Positions 33,672-43,367 of a stretch of 64,000 nucleotides of DNA are shown here, piece by piece. This DNA is from Glaciecola blandensis (GTDB lineage Bacteria > Pseudomonadota > Gammaproteobacteria > Enterobacterales > Alteromonadaceae). The DNA lies in NCBI RefSeq assembly GCF_031846165.1, contig NZ_JAVRIE010000002.1, forward strand, positions 310,001 to 374,000, in the 5' to 3' direction. The notes beneath the pieces are model-generated. The model was not told where the DNA came from. It worked only from the letters and a program-made list of their open reading frames with translations, and searched no databases. Both the position numbers and the translations under genes were made by a program. The stretch's first letter is position 1. Every line of letters begins with the position of its first letter.

Positions 33672-34826
33672 CTATGCAGCGTCTTCTAATATCTTTCTCG
33701 CAACCTCTGGGTTGATGTCTTTGTGCTCGCCAATGGCATGCAGTTTATGCTTCTCCATTTGGGCAACAAGACCATCAATGGCATCGGCAGCGATACCATA
33801 ACCTGAGAGTTTGGTAGGAACCCCCATTTGCTCGAAGAAAGCCGCGGTTTTGGTGATTGCTTGGTCTATTACTTCTTCATCGGATGCTGATTCGATCCCC
33901 CAAACTCTACGACCATACTGTACTAATTTAGCCGCTTTTTTATCACGTTTATGTTGCATCAACGATGGCAAAACAATCGCTAAGGTTTGTGCGTGGTCAA
34001 GACCATGTAAGGCTGTTATTTCATGACCGATGGCGTGCGTTGCCCAGTCTTGAGGCACACCAACACCAATCAGACCATTAAGCGCCATCGTTGCCGCCCA
34101 CATGATATTAGCGCGAACGTCATAATTGCTTGGATCCGATAAGGCTTTTGGACCTTCTTCAATCAAGGTTGATAGCAAGCCCTCAGCAAATCGGTCTTGT
34201 ACCGGCGCATTGACGTCATATGTGAGGTATTGCTCCATTGTGTGTACAAAAGCATCGACCACGCCATTTGCGACTTGTCTTTCTGGCAAAGAGAAAGTTA
34301 CGCTAGGGTCTAACACAGCCACTCTTGGATACACTAATGGGCTTGAAAACGGCAGTTTCTCTTGGGTGCTGCGTTTGGTAATAACTGAATTGCCATTGCT
34401 TTCAGTACCTGTAGCCGGAAGCGTCAATATGCAAGAAAGTGGTAAAGCGGACCGGACTTTTGCGCCTTTTGCCAAAATGTCCCATGCGTCACCTTCATAC
34501 TTAACTCCCGCTGCAACTAACTTTGCACCATCGATCACGCTGCCGCCACCAACGGCCAGTATATAGTCAATATTCTCTTGCTTTGCGAGGGTGATAGCTT
34601 TACTCAGTGTTTCAATAGATGGGTTAGGTTCAACACCAGAAAACTCAGTGATTTTATGCTCTTTAAGAGAGTCGATAACTTGTTGATATACCCCATTTTT
34701 CTTTATTGATCCGCCACCATACATCAATAAAACGTGATGCTGATTGTCGATTTCCCGACCAATCGTTGCAATTTGTCCGTCGCCAAAGACGATTTTGGTA
34801 GGGTTACTGAACGTAAAATTATGCAT
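33672..34826 (-). CDS. Iron-containing alcohol dehydrogenase (YqhD/BDH-like)
   Basis: 384 residues from the ATG at 34826, which has CAGGAG 5 bases upstream; the frame is open to 34877 but that start lacks a site. Fe-ADH family: N-terminal FSNPTKIVFGDGQIATIGRE, nucleotide-binding LAVGGGSVIDGAKLVA, PATGTESNGNSVIT, metal-ligand region VDAFVHTMEQYLT with Asp/His, and WATHAIGHEITALHGLDHAQ with two more His ligands. It most resembles NADPH-dependent YqhD/butanol dehydrogenases, which reduce aldehydes. It lies between the orphan pilin and the msh operon and is unrelated to either in function, as far as can be seen. Confidence 0.9.
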   Translation of the reverse strand: MHNFTFSNPTKIVFGDGQIATIGREIDNQHHVLLMYGGGSIKKNGVYQQVIDSLKEHKITEFSGVEPNPSIETLSKAITLAKQENIDYILAVGGGSVIDGAKLVAAGVKYEGDAWDILAKGAKVRSALPLSCILTLPATGTESNGNSVITKRSTQEKLPFSSPLVYPRVAVLDPSVTFSLPERQVANGVVDAFVHTMEQYLTYDVNAPVQDRFAEGLLSTLIEEGPKALSDPSNYDVRANIMWAATMALNGLIGVGVPQDWATHAIGHEITALHGLDHAQTLAIVLPSLMQHKRDKKAAKLVQYGRRVWGIESASDEEVIDQAITKTAAFFEQMGVPTKLSGYGIAADAIDGLVAQMEKHKLHAIGEHKDINPEVARKILEDAA

Positions 34827-35090
34827 GTTTACTCCTGTTGAAAACGCTTGAAGGCCTTGTAAATATTGGGTTGGCAAGGCCTTTGTCTTATAGGTGTGCT
34901 GATTTATGCGTATGAGACCGACAGCACTGTGTAGGTTTTTACATACCTAAAGCCCTTTTTTGATCACATAGAATCAATCTCACAAACTGCTATTGAATTA
35001 GTTAAGAGATTTATGTGGGGGTCGATACTCAAATAACAAGGTCTCTAAACGAACAGAGTAGCACCATTAACTTATAGGTACGAATAACTT

Positions 35091-36083
35091 ATGCGCTTGA
35101 GTTGGCGACAACTTATAAAATCAAAACTTCAGGGAAAGTCGAAGTACTTCTCTGTGGGGATCGCGTTTTCTGGTGAAAGCGTGCTTTTATGTGTGCTAGA
35201 GAAAAAAGGCAATAAGATCGAGTGGGTTCTGGATGCGAGTTTTAGTCATTCGAACTGGAGTACTCAGCTTGCCGACTATGTACAACGGCATAAACTGAAC
35301 AACACTGATTGCTACGTTTCTCTTACCTCCCATTGGTATCAGCTGTTGCAAGCAGACCAACCACAGGTTGAAGAAAACGAGATATATGCATCTCTTGCAT
35401 GGCCTTTGAAAGATTTGTTGCCACCGAATGTAGATTACGTTTATGACTTCATGAATCCGCCTGCACAGGTTGCTGGCCAGTCTAAGCTGAGTGTCGTTGC
35501 TATCCCTCACAAAGATATCGACAGTATTAGTAAAGGCATTTACAACGCTCAACTAAAATTGAAAGGCATCTCGATCGAAGAGACTGCCTCTGTTGAGCTC
35601 ACACCGCAATCAAGCGACGCCGTTATGAGCCTAGTGCAAGAACATGGCGAAGAAATCGTATTGAACATCGTTAAGAACAACCAGTTATATTTTACTCGAC
35701 GTTTGAAAGGTTTTGAAAACTTGGGTAGTTATAGTGCAAACGAGTTATCAATGGGTATCACAGAAAGTTTGTGTGTTCAGATTCAACGGTCTATGGACTA
35801 CTTTGAAAGTCAGTTGAGACAGCCTCCAGTTAAAAAAGTATTGCTGAAATTAGATACTACACTCACTGATACTCTCGCTGAACAAATACAAGACAATATG
35901 GGGCTACCAGTGATTAACTTTGAGCCTGAAATTCAATGTGGCTCTGGTTTTAACTTCAAAATGGCAAGTTTCTCGTGTTTGGGTGCTGCCTATACGAAGC
36001 AGTCTTTAAAGTTAGAAAAAGCGGCTAAAAGTGCTGAACAAAAATCATCTTCTGCAAGCGCAGACAAGAAGGTGTCAGCATGA
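35091..36083 (+). CDS. mshI: MSHA biogenesis protein MshI (PilM-like)
   Basis: 330 residues. No signal peptide; starts MRLSWRQLIKSKLQGKSKYF, then an actin-like (PilM-type) fold: VGIAFSGESVLLCVLEKKGN, YAWPLKDLLPPNVDY-type segment (SLAWPLKDLLPPNVDYVYDF), GEEIVLNIVKNNQLYFTRRL and ITESLCVQIQRSMDYFESQL. It is a cytoplasmic platform protein that pairs with the PilN-like protein encoded next. First gene of the msh operon in this window. The csrD/mshH gene usually found just upstream in Vibrio is not present. Its stop overlaps the next start by four bases. Confidence 0.85.
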   Translation: MRLSWRQLIKSKLQGKSKYFSVGIAFSGESVLLCVLEKKGNKIEWVLDASFSHSNWSTQLADYVQRHKLNNTDCYVSLTSHWYQLLQADQPQVEENEIYASLAWPLKDLLPPNVDYVYDFMNPPAQVAGQSKLSVVAIPHKDIDSISKGIYNAQLKLKGISIEETASVELTPQSSDAVMSLVQEHGEEIVLNIVKNNQLYFTRRLKGFENLGSYSANELSMGITESLCVQIQRSMDYFESQLRQPPVKKVLLKLDTTLTDTLAEQIQDNMGLPVINFEPEIQCGSGFNFKMASFSCLGAAYTKQSLKLEKAAKSAEQKSSSASADKKVSA

Positions 36084-36682
36084 AGACTAGAATTAATTTA
36101 TACAGAGACGAATTCAAACCTCAGTTTGTGTGGTTGACTGTTGCTAATATGTTGTTACTCAGTTTTATTGTCTTACTGGTACTTTCGGGCATTTACTACA
36201 CCGTTTGGAAGACAATGGAAAGTCGTACAAATGACCTAAATGAGCTACGCGCAACAATACAGCAACGACAAGCCACGCTCGACGAGTTAACTAGCAGCCT
36301 AACTCAGCGTGAAAAAGACCCCATTCTATTAAACCAACTAGCAATGCGCAAAACGCTGTTAGTGAGTAACCAACAACTTGCCACTAAACTGGATAGCTTA
36401 AATACCCTGCAGAAAACGCCATTTTCAACTGCGTTTGACTCTTTCAGCGTTGCGGACAGAAATGATGTCTGGTTAAGCTCATTCAAGATCAATGAAGACT
36501 TGGTGCGTATTGAGGGGAATATTAGCCGTCCCGAAGCTCTCCCCGCTTGGCTACAAGCAGTAGGTAAGACGGAATACTTTCACGACAAAAGCTTTCGAAC
36601 TGCCAGCGTAACAAGAGAGCAAGGTCAGTTGAGTTTTGTTATCGAAAATACACAGTCGAAGAAGGATGCTGAACATGAGTAG
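36080..36682 (+). CDS. PilN-like MSHA biogenesis protein (second MshI-type gene)
   Basis: 200 residues. Short cytoplasmic N-terminus MKTRINLYRDEFKPQFVWLT (the INLYR motif is typical of PilN and bridges to PilM-like proteins), one membrane helix at about residues 20-45, then a coiled coil (NDLNELRATIQQRQATLDEL) and a ferredoxin-like periplasmic domain. It forms the inner-membrane alignment complex with MshI and MshJ. Some annotations call this gene mshI2. It overlaps mshI by 4 bases and mshJ by 8. Confidence 0.8.
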   Translation: MKTRINLYRDEFKPQFVWLTVANMLLLSFIVLLVLSGIYYTVWKTMESRTNDLNELRATIQQRQATLDELTSSLTQREKDPILLNQLAMRKTLLVSNQQLATKLDSLNTLQKTPFSTAFDSFSVADRNDVWLSSFKINEDLVRIEGNISRPEALPAWLQAVGKTEYFHDKSFRTASVTREQGQLSFVIENTQSKKDAEHE

Positions 36683-37385
36683 TTCTTTAGACAACTTAGA
36701 GAAAAAGTTTAGTGCGGTTTCTGCTCGTGAACAACGCTTGGTTTTTTATGCACTGCCTTTCGTTATTTGTTTTGTATTCATACTCAGCTTGATAGAGCCA
36801 GCGATTACCAAAGCAATGAAAACTCGCTCAGAAATTCAGAGTACCAAGTTACAACTGAGTTCTATTTCCGAAAGCTTAGATGCGGTTCAGCGAGAATTAT
36901 TACAAGATCCTGATGTAGAAACTCGTGATCAGATAAGAGCAATCAATCAGCAGATCACTGCGACAGAAAAGCGCTTTGCGAGTGAATTATCCAAATTAGT
37001 GCCACCTAGTATTATGCCAATGGTACTCGAGCAATTATTTAATAAGGCGAACAAATTAACGCTTATTGAGATGAAATCTATACCACCTAGCAATATTTTT
37101 GCTGAAGACAACGCACTAGCCGAAGCAAAAGCACAAGCAGCGCAAAAAGACGGTGAAAAGGTGCAAGCAAAAATGGCCGCACCAGTGCTTTTTCAGCATG
37201 GTCTACGCGTGACTTTCGAAGGCTCATATTTCGATACACAAGCATTTTTGGCAGAAGCTGAACAGCTAGATTGGAAGATCTACTGGCAAGAAGTTGCTTT
37301 CTCAGTCAAAGAATATCCGACGGCCCAGATCGAAATAGAGTTATTTACACTCAGCACAAGTGAGGCATATCTCAATGTTAAATAG
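36675..37385 (+). CDS. mshJ: MSHA biogenesis protein MshJ (PilO-like)
   Basis: 236 residues from the ATG at 36675 (SSSLDNLEKKFSAVSAREQR), which overlaps the previous stop. A membrane helix at about residues 24-45 (LVFYALPFVICFVFILSLIE), then a coiled coil (TRSEIQSTKLQLSSISESLD), then a C-terminal domain of the PilO type. It is a component of the inner-membrane assembly platform. The 3' end overlaps the mshK start by 11 bases, keeping the operon coupled. Confidence 0.85.
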   Translation: MSSSLDNLEKKFSAVSAREQRLVFYALPFVICFVFILSLIEPAITKAMKTRSEIQSTKLQLSSISESLDAVQRELLQDPDVETRDQIRAINQQITATEKRFASELSKLVPPSIMPMVLEQLFNKANKLTLIEMKSIPPSNIFAEDNALAEAKAQAAQKDGEKVQAKMAAPVLFQHGLRVTFEGSYFDTQAFLAEAEQLDWKIYWQEVAFSVKEYPTAQIEIELFTLSTSEAYLNVK

Positions 37386-37755
37386 AGCATGGTTACGCCC
37401 AACTGCACTGCTGGCGATATCTACTGTTAGTTTACTCGCGCTCAGTGCGGCGAGTCAGGCAATGCAAAAGTCAGATCCAACCAGACCACCGGGTAAGATT
37501 GAATTATTTTTGGAAGAAACAAAAACAAGTGACCGCACAATTAATGTCACTGCGGTACTGAAAAAGAACCAAACGTTCTATGCAGTGATTAATCAGCAAT
37601 GGTTGAAAAAAGGCGAGTCAATTTCTGGCTGGCGCATCACCGGTATTACTAACAGTGGTGTGTATCTACAGAACGAAAATGAACCAGGGGCAAAGCCGCT
37701 CAGGTTTTTAGTGAATGAAAACAGTGATTTTAAGAAGCAGGCAAATGATGAATAG
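37375..37755 (+). CDS. mshK: MSHA biogenesis protein MshK (PilP-like)
   Basis: 126 residues from the ATG at 37375. N-terminal hydrophobic export signal (ALLAISTVSLLALSAASQA), then the motif QKSDPTRPPGK common to PilP/MshK/GspC proteins, then a small beta-domain (VTAVLKKNQTFYAVINQQWL, GWRITGITNSGVYLQNE). It probably joins the inner-membrane platform to the secretin MshL in the periplasm. Overlaps both mshJ and mshL. Confidence 0.85.
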   Translation: MLNRAWLRPTALLAISTVSLLALSAASQAMQKSDPTRPPGKIELFLEETKTSDRTINVTAVLKKNQTFYAVINQQWLKKGESISGWRITGITNSGVYLQNENEPGAKPLRFLVNENSDFKKQANDE

Positions 37756-39427
37756 TTTACGAATCGGTAAGGCCCTAAGCCTATGTTTTATCGCGATTTC
37801 AATGGCAGGCTGTCAAACGACGGACAATAGTCACGTTGAAAAATCATTGGCGGCGGAGTTGGACGCTCAACTGCAAGTACCTGAAAAGAAAGTGGAGCCA
37901 GAACTTGAAGCAGCGGTTTCTGATTTCCTTCTGGCAGGTGACGCACCAAGTAAACAGAGTGATATGTTCATTGCTGAAAAGTACGATATTAATGCTCGCC
38001 AGATTGACGCTGTGAGCTTTTTCTCTGGGCTCGTTAAAGACACGCCATTTTCAGTTGCTATTCACCCTGAAGTAACGGGCTTGATTTCACTCGATTTAAA
38101 ACAAGTTGAGCTAGATACTATTTTTGAGCTGGTTTCTGACCTTTACGGTTTTCACATAGACCGCACGGGTAACGTATACAAGGTTTTCCCTGCAGGCATG
38201 CGTACTGAAACATTCTCGGTTAATTACCTACTAATGCAACGCGATGGCAATACGCAAACCAGTATTATTTCTGGTGGTGTGGCTCAAGCAGGCAATAATC
38301 AAAACGGTAATAACAATAATCAAAATGGCGGTTTCAATAACTTCAGCGGCAATTCTCAAGTGGGTAATAACTTAGGCGGTAACTCATTTGGTAATAACGG
38401 TAACGGCAGCAACGGTACATCGATTACCACTCGCACCGAAACCAACTTCTGGGAGAACCTAGAAACGAGCTTGAAAGATATGTTAGGTAACGAAAAAGGT
38501 CGCTCAGTGATGGTGAGCCCTCAAGCCGGTTTGGTTACCGTTCGTGCCTTACCTGATGAAATTAAGACGATTAGAAACTTCCTTAATATTTCAGAAGAGA
38601 GTTTACAGCGCCAGGTTATTATCGAAGCACGCATTCTTGAAGTCGTGCTGAACGATGAATATCAGCAAGGTATCAACTGGAATCAAGTGCTTGCGCACGC
38701 AGGCAGCACCGATTTGGGTTTCTCGACCTCAGTTGCTAACTTGGGCAATGAAATTACGGCTTCTTTAGGTGGTATTACAAGCTTATCGTTTTTGAATAAA
38801 GATTTTAGCGGTGTGGTCAACCTACTAGATACGCAAGGCAATGTACAAGTGCTGTCTAGCCCACGAGTGACAGCTATTAATAACCAAAAAGCAGTGATTA
38901 AAGTCGGTGATGATGAATACTTCGTCACAGATGTGTCGAGTCAAAGCACGATAAGCAATAGCTCAACGTCAGTCAGTCCTGACATTGGCTTAACGCCTTT
39001 CTTCAGCGGTATTGCCTTGGATGTGACACCTCAAATTGATGAAAATGGCAGTATCCTGTTGCACATCCATCCTTCGGTTATCGAAACGGAAGAGCAAGAA
39101 AAAGTCATTACCTTAAACGAAGAACAATACATTTTACCTTTGGCACAAAGCACTATTCGTGAGTCGGATACTATTATTCGCGCAAGCTCAGGTGAAATTG
39201 TCGTTATTGGCGGATTGATGCAATCGGTAGTCACTAATGAAGAGTCAAAGATTCCTTTATTGGGTGATATTCCTTTCATGGGCAACTTGTTTAAAAACAA
39301 ACGTGAAAAGGAAACGAAGAAAGAACTCATTATTCTACTGAAACCAACCGTTGTTGGCGAAAACACTTGGCGCACTCAAATTGAAGCTAGCCGTTCGCAA
39401 ATGGCTGACTGGCTGTACGTGGAGTAA
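37745..39427 (+). CDS. mshL: MSHA pilus secretin MshL
   Basis: 560 residues from the ATG at 37745 (the next codon is also ATG). Lipobox ISMAGC makes it an outer-membrane lipoprotein. Periplasmic secretin N-domains (INARQIDAVSFFSGLVKDTP, TGLISLDLKQVELDTIFELV) are followed by an Asn/Gly-rich low-complexity loop encoded at about 38290-38420. The secretin barrel comes next (RQVIIEARILEVVLNDEYQQ, VQVLSSPRVTAINNQKAVIK, EIVVIGGLMQS, PLLGDIPFMGNLFKNK). It forms the channel through which the pilus leaves the cell. Confidence 0.95.
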   Translation: MMNSLRIGKALSLCFIAISMAGCQTTDNSHVEKSLAAELDAQLQVPEKKVEPELEAAVSDFLLAGDAPSKQSDMFIAEKYDINARQIDAVSFFSGLVKDTPFSVAIHPEVTGLISLDLKQVELDTIFELVSDLYGFHIDRTGNVYKVFPAGMRTETFSVNYLLMQRDGNTQTSIISGGVAQAGNNQNGNNNNQNGGFNNFSGNSQVGNNLGGNSFGNNGNGSNGTSITTRTETNFWENLETSLKDMLGNEKGRSVMVSPQAGLVTVRALPDEIKTIRNFLNISEESLQRQVIIEARILEVVLNDEYQQGINWNQVLAHAGSTDLGFSTSVANLGNEITASLGGITSLSFLNKDFSGVVNLLDTQGNVQVLSSPRVTAINNQKAVIKVGDDEYFVTDVSSQSTISNSSTSVSPDIGLTPFFSGIALDVTPQIDENGSILLHIHPSVIETEEQEKVITLNEEQYILPLAQSTIRESDTIIRASSGEIVVIGGLMQSVVTNEESKIPLLGDIPFMGNLFKNKREKETKKELIILLKPTVVGENTWRTQIEASRSQMADWLYVE

Positions 39428-39429
39428 TT

Positions 39430-40356
39430 ATGTATTTGTATCACTTCGGTATTAAAGAGTTACCTTTTACTTTAACCCCTAACACCTCTTACTACTTTGG
39501 GTTACCCAGCCATAAAGAAGCAATTGAAGTGTTATCAACGGCACTTCGTAGTGGTGAGGGTTTTATTAAAGTGACAGGCGAAGTTGGTACGGGAAAAACC
39601 TTAATTTGCCGAAAGTTACTTAACGAATTACCCGATGGATTCGTGACAGCTTATATTCCTAACCCTTATTTGTCTCCTGCTGAATTACGCAGAGCTGTTG
39701 CGGCAGAGCTCAGCGTGGAATTACCCGAAGGCAGCGACCAACAAGAGTTTACTCAACTGATCCAGCAACGGCTCATTGAGATCCACAAGCAGCACAAAAA
39801 TGCGGTGTTGATCATCGACGAAGCACAAGCCTTGCCTGATGAAAGTATCGAAGCGTTACGCTTAATGACGAACCTTGAAACAGAATCACAAAAGCTATTG
39901 CAGGTGGTACTGTTTGGGCAGCCAGAATTAGACCAAAAGCTTCGTCAGCCTAAGCTTCGCCAGTTGCTCCAGCGTATTACCTTTTCATATAAGTTGAAAT
40001 TAATGAACGCTGATCAGCTTTATCAATATGTACGTCACAGAATGGCAGTTGCGGGGTATCGTATTGAGGGCTTGTTTAGTCCTGAGTGTTGCCAATTAAT
40101 GCATAAAGCCAGTGGTGGCACGCCTCGTATCGTGAATGTGTTGTGTCATAAAGCCTTAATGCTAGCTTATGGCGAGGGTGTGCAAAAAATCAGTGTTGAG
40201 CATGTAAAAGCGGCAATTGAAGATACTGAAGCGGCGAAAAAAATGAATCGTAAGGGCTGGTTTTCCTGGTTTTCTAATAGTTTGTTTACTGCCGCCTCGG
40301 TATTCGCTGCAGTATGTACTAGCATTAGTGCCAGTCACACAGGTTGGTTGCCATGA
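39430..40356 (+). CDS. mshM: MSHA biogenesis ATPase MshM (ExeA-like)
   Basis: 308 residues. AAA ATPase of the ExeA/GspA type: starts YLYHFGIKELPFTLTPNTSY, Walker A GEVGTGKTLICRK, Walker B AVLIIDEAQAL, sensor region VVLFGQPELDQKLRQPKLRQ, GTPRIVNVLCHKALMLAYG. A C-terminal hydrophobic stretch (SNSLFTAASVFAAVCTSISA) may be a membrane anchor. These ATPases help the secretin assemble through the cell wall. The gene starts two bases after mshL and ends on ATGA with mshN. Confidence 0.9.
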   Translation: MYLYHFGIKELPFTLTPNTSYYFGLPSHKEAIEVLSTALRSGEGFIKVTGEVGTGKTLICRKLLNELPDGFVTAYIPNPYLSPAELRRAVAAELSVELPEGSDQQEFTQLIQQRLIEIHKQHKNAVLIIDEAQALPDESIEALRLMTNLETESQKLLQVVLFGQPELDQKLRQPKLRQLLQRITFSYKLKLMNADQLYQYVRHRMAVAGYRIEGLFSPECCQLMHKASGGTPRIVNVLCHKALMLAYGEGVQKISVEHVKAAIEDTEAAKKMNRKGWFSWFSNSLFTAASVFAAVCTSISASHTGWLP

Positions 40357-41531
40357 GCGTCGTGAATAAAATGCTCAAAGACCTTGAGCAACGTGAAGGT
40401 AATCGGATATATGAAGCTGACTATGTGCCCATTGAGTCGAACAGTGCAAAGTCACGTCGATTTTTTGTGGGTGGCACATTGGTTGTTATTGCGACAGCAA
40501 TCGCTGTGTGGTTATTGTTGCCTAGTGAAGAAAAAGAGGCCACGATATTAGCGAAAGCGCCTTTGAGCAATCTTACGATCTTGCCTCCAAACGCAACGCT
40601 AGATGCAGAAAAAGTGGAAGAAAAAGCGGATACGGTGAATATGCAAGATTTGGATGCTAACACTGTAGCCAGTCTATCAAATTCACCTCAAGTTGTGCCG
40701 ACAGACGCAAGTGCAGAAGCGGTGAAAAAGAGTGTGCCAGAGTCTGCGCCAGTGACGCCAAAAGTTATTCAAACTGCGGCCGTTAAACCGGCAAAAGTCA
40801 GTCCTACCAAAGACACTGAAGTAGAAATCGTACAAACCAAAACTATCCAAGCGGCAATCATAGCTGAGTCTACACAAGAGCCAGAGCCAGTCATTCGGGT
40901 GGCAAAAGAAACCAAACAAGCAGAAGGTGTGTTTAGCGTTAGTTCAAATATGAAAAGCACGTCTAACAATAGAATGTTGGAACAACAAATACAGTTGTCT
41001 CTACAAAATGGTGATACGCCTGCCGCCATAAAAGATCTTAATGAACTCATTTCACTAGAGCCAAGAAATGTATCTGCCAGAAAGCGTTTAGCTAGCTTGC
41101 TCTTCGCCAATGGTGACCCAGTGCGCGCAGCAATGCTTTTACACCAGGGGCTACAGTTAAACCCAGAAGATAGCAGTATGCGTTTGATGCAAGCACGACT
41201 TTTATTTCGTGAAAAGAAAAATATACAAGCCTTGGCTTTGTTGAAAGAGCATCCACAGATGGTCATTGCTGACGATGAATTATTAAGTTTCCGAGCAGCC
41301 CTTGCCGAAAAACAGAGTGATTATCAGACCTCTCACGAAGATTATTCAACCTTACTTCAACGCCAACCTAACAATGCGCGTTGGATATTGGGTCTCGCGA
41401 TCAGTCAAGATAAGCAAAAAATGCATGAGCAAGCAGTATCAAATTATAGAAAAGTAAAATCTTCAAATCAGTTGTCAGCGCAAGTACTTAGTTTTGTAGA
41501 CGGACGACTAGCAGTTTTGGCGGGATCATAG
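40353..41531 (+). CDS. mshN: MSHA biogenesis TPR protein MshN
   Basis: 392 residues from the ATG at 40353 (SVVNKMLKDLEQREGN, the family's usual opening). One membrane helix (FFVGGTLVVIATAIAVWLLL), a long Pro/Ala/Thr/Val-rich periplasmic linker (about residues 60-200), then tetratricopeptide repeats (NGDTPAAIKDLNELISLEPR, NVSARKRLASLLFANGDPVR, and two more). It probably scaffolds the periplasmic part of the pilus machine together with MshM. The start overlaps the mshM stop; mshE begins three bases after it ends. Confidence 0.88.
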   Translation: MSVVNKMLKDLEQREGNRIYEADYVPIESNSAKSRRFFVGGTLVVIATAIAVWLLLPSEEKEATILAKAPLSNLTILPPNATLDAEKVEEKADTVNMQDLDANTVASLSNSPQVVPTDASAEAVKKSVPESAPVTPKVIQTAAVKPAKVSPTKDTEVEIVQTKTIQAAIIAESTQEPEPVIRVAKETKQAEGVFSVSSNMKSTSNNRMLEQQIQLSLQNGDTPAAIKDLNELISLEPRNVSARKRLASLLFANGDPVRAAMLLHQGLQLNPEDSSMRLMQARLLFREKKNIQALALLKEHPQMVIADDELLSFRAALAEKQSDYQTSHEDYSTLLQRQPNNARWILGLAISQDKQKMHEQAVSNYRKVKSSNQLSAQVLSFVDGRLAVLAGS

Positions 41532-41534
41532 AAT

Positions 41535-43367
41535 ATGAAAATTAGATTAGGCGACTTATTAGTCCAAAACAATTTAATTAACGATGAACAGTTGCAACAG
41601 GCCTTGTCCGAACAGCGTCAATCAGGTCGTAAACTCGGTGCCACATTGATTGCAATGAATTTGGTGACCGAAGACCAGTTATTATCACTACTGTCTACTC
41701 ACTTAAATGTGCCCTTGATAAATATTGATGATTACCGTGTGGATCCTGAAGCGGTTAAATTACTGCCAGAAATACAAGCTCGACGTTATCGCGCATTGGT
41801 GCTTGATGATAAGGGTGAGAAGCTCTTAGTCGGCATGAGTGATCCGGGCGATATTAACGCTGTGGATGACCTTAGTAACCGCTTGCCGAAACCTATCGAA
41901 GTGGCGGTGGTCAGTGAAACTCAGCTGTTTGCGGCGTACGAAAACTTTTACCGTAAAACTGAAGAAATTGCCTCATTTGCTCAAGAGCTTGCAGAAGAAT
42001 ATGACGATTCTCAAGATTTTGAACTTGAAATGGGTGTGGACGGTGAACAAGACACAGCGGTTGCTAAATTATTGCACTCAATCTTCGAAGACGCGGTTAT
42101 GGCAAAAGCCTCAGATATCCATATCGAACCTGAAGAGCGCCAATTGCGAATTCGTCAGCGAGTGGATGGCCAGTTGCAAGAAACGGTTATTCCAGAGCGT
42201 AATATCGCCGCGGCATTAGTACTTCGTTTAAAGCTGATGTCTGGCTTGGATATCTCAGAAAAAAGACTGCCACAAGACGGCAGAGCACAAATTAAAGTAA
42301 AAGGTCGCGCGATTGACGTGCGTGTCTCGACAATGCCAGTGCAAGCTGGTGAGTCTGTTGTTATGCGTTTGCTAGATCAATCACAAGGTATTTTAACCTT
42401 GGACCAAACGGGTATGCCGCCGGCTATTGTGAAGCGTTTCCGCAAGCTACTGGAGCGCCCACACGGCATGATTCTGGTAACCGGTCCAACTGGATCTGGT
42501 AAAACCACGACGCTTTATGGCTCACTCACAGAGTTGAATCGTCCACAATCAAAGATTATTACGGTTGAAGATCCGGTCGAATATCGTTTGCCTAGAATCA
42601 ATCAGGTTCAGGTAAATCATAAAATTGATTTGAGCTTCTCACAGGTGCTCAGAACAACGCTCCGTCAAGACCCAGACATCATCATGGTTGGTGAGATGCG
42701 TGACAAAGAAACCGTAGAGATTGGTTTGCGCGGCGCGTTAACCGGTCACTTAGTATTATCAACACTTCACACCAACGACAGTATTAGTAGCGCAATTCGT
42801 CTCATCGATATGGGCGCACCTGGTTACTTGGTGGCAAGTTCTTTGCGAGCGATCATTGCTCAACGATTAGTTCGACGCATTTGTGAAAACTGTTGCGTAG
42901 ATGAAGAGTTGAGTGATGAGGCGCGATTCTGGCTAAAAACCTTAAATGAAGATATTTCACAAGCCACTTTTAAGAAAGGTGCTGGTTGTCAAAAATGTAA
43001 TCATTCTGGTTATCGTGGTCGAGTGGGTGTATTTGAGTTACTCGAAATGACTGAAGCCATGATGAACGCATTGAAAAATAACGATACCAGTGGTTTTTCG
43101 GTGGCAGCTCATGCGAGCCCAGATTATAAACCACTTGCTCATTCGGCCTTGCTTTATGCAATGCAGGGCATTACCAGTATTGACGAAGTATTGAAACTGG
43201 TTGAAATGGTCGGCGATGATTCACGAGATAAAGAAGTCGATACGAGTATAGAAAGCAATGTACCAGCGGCAATGGCGCCACAGGGCGTGCAAGCACCGTC
43301 GAAAGTAACTGGGAGCTTGCAAACCGGCTTCAGTGGCTCTGGCCTCTCCCTAGAGGATGACGACTAA
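41535..43367 (+). CDS. mshE: MSHA pilus extension ATPase MshE
   Basis: 610 residues. N-terminal MshEN domain with two tandem c-di-GMP-binding motifs: RLGDLLVQNNLINDEQLQQA (from Arg3) and KLGATLIAMNLVTEDQLLSL. The GspE-type ATPase follows: Walker A GPTGSGKTTT, the His box and Walker B in IIMVGEMRDKETVEIGLRGA, LTGHLVLSTLHTND, and a tetracysteine zinc site CENCCVDEE...CQKCNHSGYRG. It powers pilus assembly, and in Vibrio MshE the N-domain makes extension depend on c-di-GMP. A Pro/Ala tail of about 40 residues ends the protein. It overlaps mshG by one base. Confidence 0.96.
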   Translation: MKIRLGDLLVQNNLINDEQLQQALSEQRQSGRKLGATLIAMNLVTEDQLLSLLSTHLNVPLINIDDYRVDPEAVKLLPEIQARRYRALVLDDKGEKLLVGMSDPGDINAVDDLSNRLPKPIEVAVVSETQLFAAYENFYRKTEEIASFAQELAEEYDDSQDFELEMGVDGEQDTAVAKLLHSIFEDAVMAKASDIHIEPEERQLRIRQRVDGQLQETVIPERNIAAALVLRLKLMSGLDISEKRLPQDGRAQIKVKGRAIDVRVSTMPVQAGESVVMRLLDQSQGILTLDQTGMPPAIVKRFRKLLERPHGMILVTGPTGSGKTTTLYGSLTELNRPQSKIITVEDPVEYRLPRINQVQVNHKIDLSFSQVLRTTLRQDPDIIMVGEMRDKETVEIGLRGALTGHLVLSTLHTNDSISSAIRLIDMGAPGYLVASSLRAIIAQRLVRRICENCCVDEELSDEARFWLKTLNEDISQATFKKGAGCQKCNHSGYRGRVGVFELLEMTEAMMNALKNNDTSGFSVAAHASPDYKPLAHSALLYAMQGITSIDEVLKLVEMVGDDSRDKEVDTSIESNVPAAMAPQGVQAPSKVTGSLQTGFSGSGLSLEDDD